DNA of 64,000 nucleotides. Origin: Terriglobus saanensis SP1PR4. GTDB taxonomy: Bacteria; Acidobacteriota; Terriglobia; Terriglobales; Acidobacteriaceae. Below are positions 9,252-16,413 of the stretch, one piece after another. A program made the position numbers and the translations under genes. Numbering within the stretch: the first letter of the stretch is position 1; each line of letters begins with the position of its first letter. The stretch is taken from NCBI RefSeq assembly GCF_000179915.2, contig NC_014963.1, positions 3,286,001 to 3,350,000 on the forward strand, in the 5' to 3' direction. The notes under the pieces were generated by a model. The model ran no database searches. It was given only the letters and a program-made list of their open reading frames with translations, and was not told the origin of the DNA.

Positions 9252-12200
9252 TTAGTTCACGGTCAGGTTTAAGTTCGTCGACGATGAGAGGGCAGAAGAA
9301 GTGCCTGTCAGTGTCATGGTGTAGGAGCCCGTCGGCACAGCCGAACTGCCTGCGGAGATGGTCATCGTTGAAGGAGACACGGAAACCGCGAAACTCTTCG
9401 AAGAGGATCCTCCGCTGCTTCCACAGCTAACCAGCGCGGCTCCGGCAAACGCGGCGAGTAGAACCGCAGGAAAGAGACGCATTCGTCGGCCACGCAGAGT
9501 CAAAAACCCCATTACAAAGGCCCCTGCGAGGCTCACCATGCCGCCTGGGAATCCGGGCGTTGTTGCAGGAGAAGGTGCGGTTCCTTGGGCGGCGCTTCTG
9601 AATGTATGGATCTTACCCTTCAATTGCGCACTTTCGCAGTAGCTCGTACCCAAGTAAACGGTCAGCGTCTGACTGACGGAACCGGTACCGGTCACATTAG
9701 CGTTCGACAGATCGTAGCAAGCATACTGCTGCAGGTATGTGCTTGTTGTGGAGAGCGATAGGTCCACCGTTCCGGTAAAGCCACCCGACGGTGTCACTGT
9801 GACCGTCGTAGAGCCGGAACCTCCGTTTCCGGAAGTAGTTCCGCCAGTAGAGCCGATCGTAAGGGTTATGGTTCCCGTTGAACTGCCATAAATGGAATCT
9901 CCGGAATAAGTGACGGTGACAACATGGGTGCCGGAAACGGTCGAGGAAAACGTGTAGCTCGCCGATCCATTGGACAAGGCGAGTGATGAGCTAACGGTAG
10001 TGCCGTCGACAGCTACTGAGAGGGTGCCTGTCGGGACGGACGAGACCGCACCGGAGTTCGACGAGACCGTGATGGTCACCAGGTCACTTTCTCCTGAAGT
10101 CGGTGTAGTCGTCGCAGCAGTCAGTACGGTCTTTGAGGTAGCTTTCGAAGATGTATTCGAGGGCACCGGCCACACTGAAAGAAGGTTGTAGAGATTAACG
10201 GATCCGAGCCCGGTCGCTTGATCATAGCCGTTGGCTGCGGAATACTGGCTTGTCGCGCTACCGGAACAATAGCTCGAACCTGCCGTACAAGCGTTATTTC
10301 CGCTCGTGATGTCGTGGAAAGACGATGTATAGGTGCTGGAGTTCGATGCCAACTCATATAGCGTGGAGTTGACGACGCCCTGTCCAGAGGAATTGAGTTT
10401 CTGATTGATCAATGCCAACATTCCGGCGAAGATCGGGGAGGCGAAGCTCGTGCCACCGGCGACCGTAAGGTATGAATTGTTGCTGTCACGAAATCCGTTA
10501 GAACAGCTTCCGCTCACACCCGTTGCGTCGTTATCACTGGAACAAAAGAGATAGCCTGCGTTTGCCGGCGAGGAATCCAGTGAAATGTCAGGCACGAGGC
10601 GGTAGCTTCCTGAGGGGATCCCTGCGACGCCTATTTGCCAACTCGGTCGCGAGGTAAGGATGCTCACTCCTCCGCCTCCGGACGAAAGGCCGTTGCTTGA
10701 CGAATCGTCGTTCCAGGTTTGCTCCGGTATATAGGATTTTGCCGAGGAGACCACATCACTGCTATTGCCAGACTCCCAGTACGTGGTGTTGGATGAGGAC
10801 ACATCTGAGGATGAAAACTCTGTGCCCCCTAAGCCTGTGACATATTGGCTGCTCGCTGGAAAGTCCACTGCTAGGGCTTGTCTCTGTGAAGTTGTGAGTG
10901 TGGTCTGCTCGTAGCAATCGGTTGATCCGGAATCTCCGCTTGCGGCGACAACGGTCTGTCCTTGGGCAGCTGCCTGCGCCAAGACTGCGTTGAGGGTCGC
11001 GTAGTCGGTGGATCCGATAGCGGTTTCGCAAGCCCCGTAGCTGACACTGATGATGGGCGCAAGCTTGGTGTCAATTGCATATTCCAGAGAATCGAATACA
11101 CCGTAGTTTTGATTATTGCCGGTGTAAACGAAGTAGATCGTGGCTCCTTTCGCGATGGTACTGGTGTACTCAAGATCCAAGTCCGACTCCGCTTCGTCTC
11201 CGCCGGTGTAATACGTCGAACTTCCTGAGTTCGGAACCAGAACGAGCGTAGGGTCTTTTACATCGAAACCCGCGGCTTTCTGAAAGTTTTCGATGTCCGA
11301 GACTTGGATTGCGGACTGTCCCACGACGGCAATCGCCTGGCCGCTTCCTGTGTAGCCTGCGCTATAGGCTGGATTTATGTCGTAAATGGTCGCGATATCC
11401 GCGGGACTGAGGTAATGATTACCGGACTGGCCGGAGGTAAAGTTCGGAGATACAGACGAATCTCGCTGTCCCTTCTTAAACTTCACATGGGGCTTGGGCC
11501 GAAAGGTCGAAAGGTCTGAAACGGTCTGAATAACAGAAGAGAACGCACGCGGGATCGAGATGTCCGTCGACGGAGCATAGTCTCGGACGGTACCTGATTG
11601 GTAGTAATGAATCTGGGTCCCGAAGGCAGTTTCTGCCTGCCCCACAGTTCCGGAAAATTTTATACGGGTTTTGCTGCGGGAGACTCCCGTAACCGTGAAT
11701 CCCTGTTGCTGAAGCCAGGATTCGATCTTTTCAATATCGGAGTCTGCAACTCCGAATCGCTCGGCGAATTGCTCTGGACTCAGCCATTGGTGATAGAGAG
11801 AAGAGGCCGTGTCTTGCTGCGCGGTAATAAGTGCCTGCAAATCGGCCTCCTGCTCCGCGGTCCGATTCAGCACCACACTTAATCCCTGCAGTTGTTTATC
11901 GGAGTGTGCGCGGCCCGTATCCTGTTCCGTCCGAGCCATGGGCGGGTGAGTACCAGGAATGGTTGCACGTTCCTGCGTATTGACCTCCGTGGAGATGCGG
12001 GGGCGCACGCTCTGAGCAAATGCATGACCGCCGAGAGCAAGGCAGACCGAAAAGATGAAGAGCGAAGCGAGCACCGAACGTAGGAGCGCAGTTCGCGTCA
12101 CGGGCGGATTGTTCGGCGCAGCGACAGAGATCGATCTCCCGTTTCCGTAGAACCGAACAACTTCCGATACGTCAAAACAGACAGAGAGCAACGCGTAGAG

Positions 12201-12329
12201 AAAACCGTAGAGAGCGCCGCCCGTAAGAAAGCTTGCGAGGAGCGATGGAAACCAGGCCGACATTCGCAGGATTGGTCCTTTAATCGCCTCGTCGAACGAA
12301 TAGAACAGTTCAGAAGTTTGTTTTCTCAT
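9252..12329 (-). CDS. S53 family peptidase (sedolisin/kumamolisin type) with Ig-like repeat and C-terminal membrane segment
   Basis: A 1025-residue serine-carboxyl peptidase active in acid. The N-terminus has a membrane segment (about 27-52), then a second hydrophobic stretch ending in ALGGHAFAQ (about 85-106). An activation prodomain follows (about 150-275: LYHQWLSPEQFAERFG). The catalytic domain (about 305-690) shows E381 and D385 in ESDLDLE, the oxyanion Asp466 in AASGDSGS, and the nucleophile Ser628 in GGTSFASP. Then come an Ig-like module (about 700-785), a hydrophobic segment with a VSCGSSGG lipobox-like run near 960, and a further beta-rich tail. The ATG start is supported by GGGGAG seven bases upstream. 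It is divergent from the response-regulator gene; the four-half-site array at 12387-12421 lies between them. Likely secreted or anchored; it may degrade protein for nutrition. Confidence 0.93.
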   Translation of the reverse strand: MRKQTSELFYSFDEAIKGPILRMSAWFPSLLASFLTGGALYGFLYALLSVCFDVSEVVRFYGNGRSISVAAPNNPPVTRTALLRSVLASLFIFSVCLALGGHAFAQSVRPRISTEVNTQERATIPGTHPPMARTEQDTGRAHSDKQLQGLSVVLNRTAEQEADLQALITAQQDTASSLYHQWLSPEQFAERFGVADSDIEKIESWLQQQGFTVTGVSRSKTRIKFSGTVGQAETAFGTQIHYYQSGTVRDYAPSTDISIPRAFSSVIQTVSDLSTFRPKPHVKFKKGQRDSSVSPNFTSGQSGNHYLSPADIATIYDINPAYSAGYTGSGQAIAVVGQSAIQVSDIENFQKAAGFDVKDPTLVLVPNSGSSTYYTGGDEAESDLDLEYTSTIAKGATIYFVYTGNNQNYGVFDSLEYAIDTKLAPIISVSYGACETAIGSTDYATLNAVLAQAAAQGQTVVAASGDSGSTDCYEQTTLTTSQRQALAVDFPASSQYVTGLGGTEFSSSDVSSSNTTYWESGNSSDVVSSAKSYIPEQTWNDDSSSNGLSSGGGGVSILTSRPSWQIGVAGIPSGSYRLVPDISLDSSPANAGYLFCSSDNDATGVSGSCSNGFRDSNNSYLTVAGGTSFASPIFAGMLALINQKLNSSGQGVVNSTLYELASNSSTYTSSFHDITSGNNACTAGSSYCSGSATSQYSAANGYDQATGLGSVNLYNLLSVWPVPSNTSSKATSKTVLTAATTTPTSGESDLVTITVSSNSGAVSSVPTGTLSVAVDGTTVSSSLALSNGSASYTFSSTVSGTHVVTVTYSGDSIYGSSTGTITLTIGSTGGTTSGNGGSGSTTVTVTPSGGFTGTVDLSLSTTSTYLQQYACYDLSNANVTGTGSVSQTLTVYLGTSYCESAQLKGKIHTFRSAAQGTAPSPATTPGFPGGMVSLAGAFVMGFLTLRGRRMRLFPAVLLAAFAGAALVSCGSSGGSSSKSFAVSVSPSTMTISAGSSAVPTGSYTMTLTGTSSALSSSTNLNLTVN

Positions 12330-12386
12330 GGATCTCCCCGAATGGAATCTCTTTGCTTATAGACGGGAACCATAGAAGACGGTTCG

Positions 12387-12421
12387 GTAACAGGTAGTCA
12401 CCGACAGTAACGATTTGTCAC
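12387..12421 (-). promoter_or_regulatory. Four-half-site GTGAC/GTTAC array between sedolisin and response-regulator genes
   Basis: Read on the minus strand, GTGAC, GTTAC, GTGAC and GTTAC start at 12421, 12411, 12401 and 12391, so all four are spaced exactly 10 bp apart with five-base spacers. The array ends 57 bp before the sedolisin ATG. A possible -10 (TATAAG, 12361-12356) follows 25 bp later, which would place the array just upstream of the -35 region. It is 42 bp from the response-regulator start on the other side, so autoregulation is possible. Spacing and sequence are observed; binding is inferred. Confidence 0.65.
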
Positions 12422-12463
12422 AGCGGCGACGAGCGTCACGGAAAGGAAGCGTTCACCGAAACG

Positions 12464-13219
12464 GTGCAGGAGAAAGACATTCACGGCCTATCAGATCACC
12501 ACATCAAGTCGCGCGACGTCTTGATCGTGGACGACGATGTCGACCTATGCCGGATGCTTACGGACTTTCTCGCGCGACACGGTTGGATCGTCCATACCGT
12601 GCATACTGGTCAACGCGCGCTGGAAATCTCCCGCAGCAACCTTGTTGCAATGATTCTGCTCGACATTGGCCTGCCGGACTACAGCGGGTTCGACCTCATT
12701 CGAGAGATACATCGGTTTGTGGATACGCCCGTCATCGTCATCAGTGCTCGCGGTGACGAGACCGATCGTATTGTGGGCTTAGAACTAGGAGCCGATGATT
12801 ATCTCGCGAAGCCATTCAGTCTTCGAGAATTGCTCGCACGGATGGGTGCCGTTGCGCGTCGCTCCGGCCCACAAGCTGCTCTGGAGCGACATCTCGCTTC
12901 GTTTGTGATCGATCAATTCCTGGTGCATACGGAAACTCGCGAAGTCTTCTACGGAAAGACGAAGCTGTCGTTGAGTACAACAGAATTTCAACTTCTTCGG
13001 TTTCTCCTACAGAGGCCGTATGAAGTGTGCAGTCGGGAACTTCTGGTGCGGACCGTGCTGCTCCGGCCCTACGAGCCCCTCGACAGGAGTCTAGACATGC
13101 ACATTCTCCGTTTGCGGCGGAAACTGGAGTGCCTTCCGAAGTTCGGAGGCAGCATCCGCACCGTGCGGAGTAGCGGCTACATGCTTGCTCTCCATCCTCA
13201 GAAGTTCAATGGCGCTTGA
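12464..13219 (+). CDS. OmpR/PhoB-family response regulator, no adjacent kinase
   Basis: A two-domain transcription factor. The receiver domain (residues about 17-133) has the acidic pair in VLIVDDDVD, phospho-acceptor Asp67 in AMILLDIGLPD, Ser94 in VISARGD and Lys116 in LAKPFSL, so all the phosphorylation residues are present. The C-terminal winged-helix DNA-binding domain (about 150-245) ends in the family pattern SLDMHILRLRRKLE ... IRTVRSSGYML. Factors of this fold bind tandem direct repeats with about one helical turn of spacing, which matches the GTKAC arrays found here, including the one 42 bp upstream of this gene. The start is GTG at 12464. No histidine kinase lies in the window, so its signal is unknown. 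It is divergent from the sedolisin gene. Confidence 0.95.
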   Translation: MQEKDIHGLSDHHIKSRDVLIVDDDVDLCRMLTDFLARHGWIVHTVHTGQRALEISRSNLVAMILLDIGLPDYSGFDLIREIHRFVDTPVIVISARGDETDRIVGLELGADDYLAKPFSLRELLARMGAVARRSGPQAALERHLASFVIDQFLVHTETREVFYGKTKLSLSTTEFQLLRFLLQRPYEVCSRELLVRTVLLRPYEPLDRSLDMHILRLRRKLECLPKFGGSIRTVRSSGYMLALHPQKFNGA

Positions 13220-13304
13220 GCGGACAGGAGGAAGAATGCGATTCCGCGAGAGCATGCTTCCTTTCGTAGCACTATGCAATTTCGACGAGGAGCATCCCAA
13301 GACT

Positions 13305-13340
13305 ATGACCAATCGTTACAATTTCACGACTTTCCGTTAC
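13305..13340 (+). promoter_or_regulatory. Four-half-site array upstream of the Spy-like gene
   Basis: ATGAC (13305), GTTAC (13315), ACGAC (13326) and GTTAC (13336) are spaced 10, 11 and 10 bp. The array ends 50 bp before the ATG at 13391. TAGCAT at 13363 is a possible -10, 22 bp after the array, similar to the arrangement at the sedolisin gene. The regulator is inferred to be the product of the gene just upstream. Confidence 0.6.
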
Positions 13341-13390
13341 AGTCGCCGGCTTTTTGACGCACTAGCATAAGGGCAGTCTGGAGCGCACCT

Positions 13391-13837
13391 ATGTTAAAAC
13401 GATTGCCCTATACCCGCTTGATCTTGTTCGGCGCATTTCTCTTGATGGCTGCAGAAACAGCTCCAGTCTACGCTCAGATTCCGATGGAAGTACCGCCGCC
13501 GCCGATGGCAGAGGGCCGCACCCCTGATGAAGAACTGAAGCGGCTAACTAAGGCCCTTAAGCTCACGGAGCAACAGAGGGCACACATCCTCCCAGTTCTT
13601 CGGGAGCGTTCTGAAGCTATCGACAGATTGTTTGGGGATAAGAGTGTCCCTATGCGAGAGAGATTTCCGAAGATTTTGGAGCTCATAGATCGATCTAATG
13701 CCACGATTCGGATGATACTGGACGGGCCGCAGCAGAAGAAGTTCGACAAGATGGTGACTAATGAGAAGAAACGTCAGGAGACAGGTCCGGACGATGGACC
13801 GCCGCCCGGCGATATGCCACCGCCGCCGCCTCAGTAG
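13391..13837 (+). CDS. Small periplasmic protein, Spy/CpxP-like (LTxxQ type)
   Basis: A 148-residue exported protein with a clear signal peptide (LILFGAFLLMAAETAPVYAQ, cleaved near residue 29). The mature part is mainly helical and contains ALKLTEQQRAHILPVL, which fits the LTxxQ motif of Spy/CpxP periplasmic chaperone-like proteins. A second helical repeat (FDKMVTNEKKRQE) follows, and the tail is rich in Pro, Gly and Asp (PPPGDMPPPPPQ), as is the stretch after the signal (MEVPPPPMAEG). It lies about 170 bases after the response-regulator gene, with its own four-half-site array in front. In Cpx-like systems such proteins report or relieve envelope stress, and the context would suit a similar role. 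Family call is moderate because the motif is short. Confidence 0.7.
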   Translation: MLKRLPYTRLILFGAFLLMAAETAPVYAQIPMEVPPPPMAEGRTPDEELKRLTKALKLTEQQRAHILPVLRERSEAIDRLFGDKSVPMRERFPKILELIDRSNATIRMILDGPQQKKFDKMVTNEKKRQETGPDDGPPPGDMPPPPPQ

Positions 13838-13877
13838 ACCCCAGGGTGCGCCATCCCGTTTTGGAATCGGTGAAGGC

Positions 13878-13892
13878 CGAGCCAATCGTTAC
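13878..13892 (+). promoter_or_regulatory. Single CCAATCGTTAC site
   Basis: The 11-mer CCAATCGTTAC (13882-13892) is identical to the core of the sites at 7310 and 13309, but the upstream half-site is degenerate (CGAGC). No strong gene follows at once: the nearest candidate is the small reading frame at 14158. It may serve a small RNA, an unrecognised short gene, or nothing. Confidence 0.35.
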
Positions 13893-14157
13893 GTTCCGAG
13901 CATGCTCCGTCGAGGCTGAATGAGCTAAGTGGCGCACTCAGTTTCAATGTCCGCGATGTTATGCAGTTCGGAAGTTAGACCCTCAAGGCATCGGACCATA
14001 GATTTGCTCCTCCAACTTAGTACTCTCCGACCTGCCGATGTACCGAACTCGGTCGGCGCTTCTAGCATTTCCAACTCATCTTCCAATGAGCTAGAAATAC
14101 TCACTCCAGGGTGTTCGGAGGTGACAAGAAGCGGCCAACAAGTGTGAGAATCGATGC

Positions 14158-14391
14158 TTGCAAGTTCAGGAGACCCACTGCGTGGCTGTCTGCGAGGAGT
14201 ACCGGATGCTTACCGAAGAGTTGAGAGGCGCTCTTCATCCACGAACCGCGGCAGTCCGGCGCAGACATAAATCTGCGGCAGACAAGGCAGAAGAACGGCG
14301 AGAAGTGGCAAGGCGAAGGAATAAGAAGGTTGCTCAAGCTTTCGCCAGACTCTCCGCGCACGTAAAGATTTGTCCCCTCTGCAGTTCCTAA
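14158..14391 (+). CDS. Possible small hypothetical protein (77 aa)
   Basis: The reading frame begins at TTG and encodes a charged, mostly helical peptide with a Cys-containing start (CVAVCEEYRMLTEEL) and a C-terminal HVKICPLC. The pattern CEEYRxL ... a long Arg/Lys/Glu/Ala helix ... Hxx(x)CPxC is like small acidobacterial proteins of unknown function. No good ribosome-binding site is visible and the gene is not conserved by any evidence I can see here, so coding status is uncertain. The rest of the stretch 13838-14517 holds only the operator-like site at 13882; I see no other gene in it. Confidence 0.35.
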   Translation: MQVQETHCVAVCEEYRMLTEELRGALHPRTAAVRRRHKSAADKAEERREVARRRNKKVAQAFARLSAHVKICPLCSS

Positions 14392-14517
14392 GGCCCGCCG
14401 GTCGCTGCGCTCAGCGTGGCAAGATGCGCACTAAAAGCGGTCTCATAAAAGTCTGAACATCATGTGGATGCAAGCGACTTGGGCGAAGCCAAGAGAATTT
14501 ATGAGCCCTCGCTCTAG

Positions 14518-15744
14518 TCAAGGAAAACAGGAAACATGGTTGCGGCCATTTTGCTTCGCGCGATACAAAGCTTGGTCTGCCGTACGAAGCAATGCATCCG
14601 GCCTGAGTTCTGGAGTAGGTTTGACGGTCACCCAGCCTATGCTCAGGGTGCAATGCGAACTCGAGGCCTCCATCTGAGACCGCGTCCTCTCCGCCAGGCT
14701 CTGGACAGCACTCGCGTCGATTCCCGTCAGCAGGACGACGAATTCGTCGCCGCCAACGCGGGCAACCAGATCTTCCTCACGCCGAAATATCTCTCGCAGC
14801 ATTACTGCAAGCATCTTGAGATAATCGTCGCCCGCTGGATGCCCGTACGTGTCGTTCAGTTCCTTGAAATGGTCGACGTCGATCGCAATAATGGAAAGGC
14901 TGTCCCGCTCGCCGCGCACCGCTCTGCGCCATTCGATAGCAAGATGTCTTTCCAGGGTACGACGGTTCGCCAGATTCGTGAGAGGATCAATGCCCGCAAG
15001 ATGGTCCAATTCGAGATTGGCTGCCGTGAGTTGTTCCATGGTCTGGTCCAGGGTCTGCCTTATCCTTTGATGTTTGTGGTCGACAACGTCTACCATTCCA
15101 AGGATCATCAGGCCAGAGGTAGCAGACTGAAGAAGAAGGACCCAGAGATATACGGACGCTTGTGGATCAGGCTTGCCTAGCGCGCCGGCGCTCTGTGACA
15201 GGAAAGCTGTCGCCAGAAGGAACTTCGGCACCAGGCTTAGGAATTTCAATCCGCCACCGATGGCCAGAACCCGAGTGGCTTTCTGCCGAATGCCTACAAT
15301 CGCGATATAGAGAGCAGCGCCTGTCATGGCCAGGTCTCCGAAGATCGTTAGATGAAGGGACTCGACCTGTCCTTTCCGGAGAACCGCGCTCGCCAGGATG
15401 ACCCCACTGCCCAGAGATAAGAGAGAAATGTACATGCGGTTTTTAAGAGATAGAGGGCGGCCAACCGCTTCACGGAACCCTTGCAAGAAGAAGATCGGTC
15501 CGAGCCCACCTATGAGGAAAGTGGCTGTCCTGATGACCTGCTGCCCTGCGGTAAGGGATTCGTGAAACAAGAGGAAGAGATCTCCAGACAGAAAGGCCGT
15601 CTGTGAGAACTCAAAGATCATCCACGAGCGCAGGAATGGTTCGTCGCGGAGGCCGCGATAAAGAATTAGGAGCAACAGAGCGCCGAGCGCAGATAAAGGG
15701 ATCTCGGCGCCTAGTAAACCTGCGCCCTGGAAAACCGTCGGCAT
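14518..15744 (-). CDS. Membrane-bound diguanylate cyclase (GGDEF)
   Basis: A 408-residue protein that makes cyclic di-GMP from two GTP. Residues 1-225 contain about six or seven hydrophobic segments and form a membrane sensor module. A short coiled-coil linker (QTLDQTMEQLTAANLELDHLA) joins it to the GGDEF domain (about 245-405), which starts with GIDPLTNLANRRTLE. The active-site loop reads ARVGGDEFVVL, so the catalytic signature is intact. The inhibitory-site motif REED lies exactly five residues before GGDEF, so product feedback inhibition is likely. There is no EAL domain. It is transcribed alone, convergent with the small genes to its left. Cyclic di-GMP often controls secretion and biofilm, but no link to the nearby secretins is visible in the sequence. 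Confidence 0.93.
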   Translation of the reverse strand: MPTVFQGAGLLGAEIPLSALGALLLLILYRGLRDEPFLRSWMIFEFSQTAFLSGDLFLLFHESLTAGQQVIRTATFLIGGLGPIFFLQGFREAVGRPLSLKNRMYISLLSLGSGVILASAVLRKGQVESLHLTIFGDLAMTGAALYIAIVGIRQKATRVLAIGGGLKFLSLVPKFLLATAFLSQSAGALGKPDPQASVYLWVLLLQSATSGLMILGMVDVVDHKHQRIRQTLDQTMEQLTAANLELDHLAGIDPLTNLANRRTLERHLAIEWRRAVRGERDSLSIIAIDVDHFKELNDTYGHPAGDDYLKMLAVMLREIFRREEDLVARVGGDEFVVLLTGIDASAVQSLAERTRSQMEASSSHCTLSIGWVTVKPTPELRPDALLRTADQALYRAKQNGRNHVSCFP

Positions 15745-15946
15745 TGAGAACCTCAGCGACTTCAGCCTGCAACACAGAGCAAATTCCAGTCTACTCGGTA
15801 TTGAGGAGGTTAGACTCGAGAACCGGCATGCCGCGAATTGCTCGGCCGAATCGGATATTCAAGCCCGTTCTTCAAACCTGTGCTCGGGTTCCACCAAACC
15901 CGCATCGACTGTTCTATATCCGGCACGACTTCCCTCTAGCCTCGTC

Positions 15947-15970
15947 GATAGCCCGAGCCGTCGGGCTATC
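15947..15970 (+). terminator. Perfect 10-bp hairpin in a 670-bp gene-free stretch
   Basis: GATAGCCCGA and TCGGGCTATC pair perfectly around the loop GCCG, followed on the plus strand by GCTTTATCTTT. It looks like an intrinsic terminator for plus-strand transcription, though no plus-strand gene precedes it within 1.5 kb. The rest of 15745-16413 holds no convincing gene; it should contain the promoter of the diguanylate cyclase and the end of the secretin transcript. Confidence 0.4.
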
Positions 15971-16413
15971 GCTTTATCTTTGCTGTTTAGACGATTAGAG
16001 GGGGCATCGAGCCACCGGAGGGTCCATCTGGCAAGATCTGCTGGAATCTGGCAGCTTCGTCAATCGCCTTCGAGAGGGGAACGTCTCTCGGTCCAGTGCG
16101 CATAAAACGCTAAAATCGAACACTGTTGGAAACACATTAGACACTTGGTATTTACGCGACTCGGTCCTAGCCCCGACCTTCTCCAAAGAACAAGCGATAG
16201 AGCAACTCCGCGGAGGACATGTTTTCGAGTAGAGATCGAATGCCCTTCGCTCCCGGCTCTTCATCTCAGATTCGGGACGATCACGGGAAATCTGGTACGA
16301 CTCATTTGGTGGGTTCGTAGTTTGCTTGGGTCGATCGATCATCCGGATCCTTCTTTCTCAGGTTTGCGGCGGAGTTATTGTCTATTGGTCATCACCCATT
16401 TGGCATGTCACGA

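Noticed and set aside
13929-14147. A 72-codon frame right after the CCAATCGTTAC site
   Set aside because: Serine-rich, no ribosome-binding site and no recognisable pattern; likely chance.
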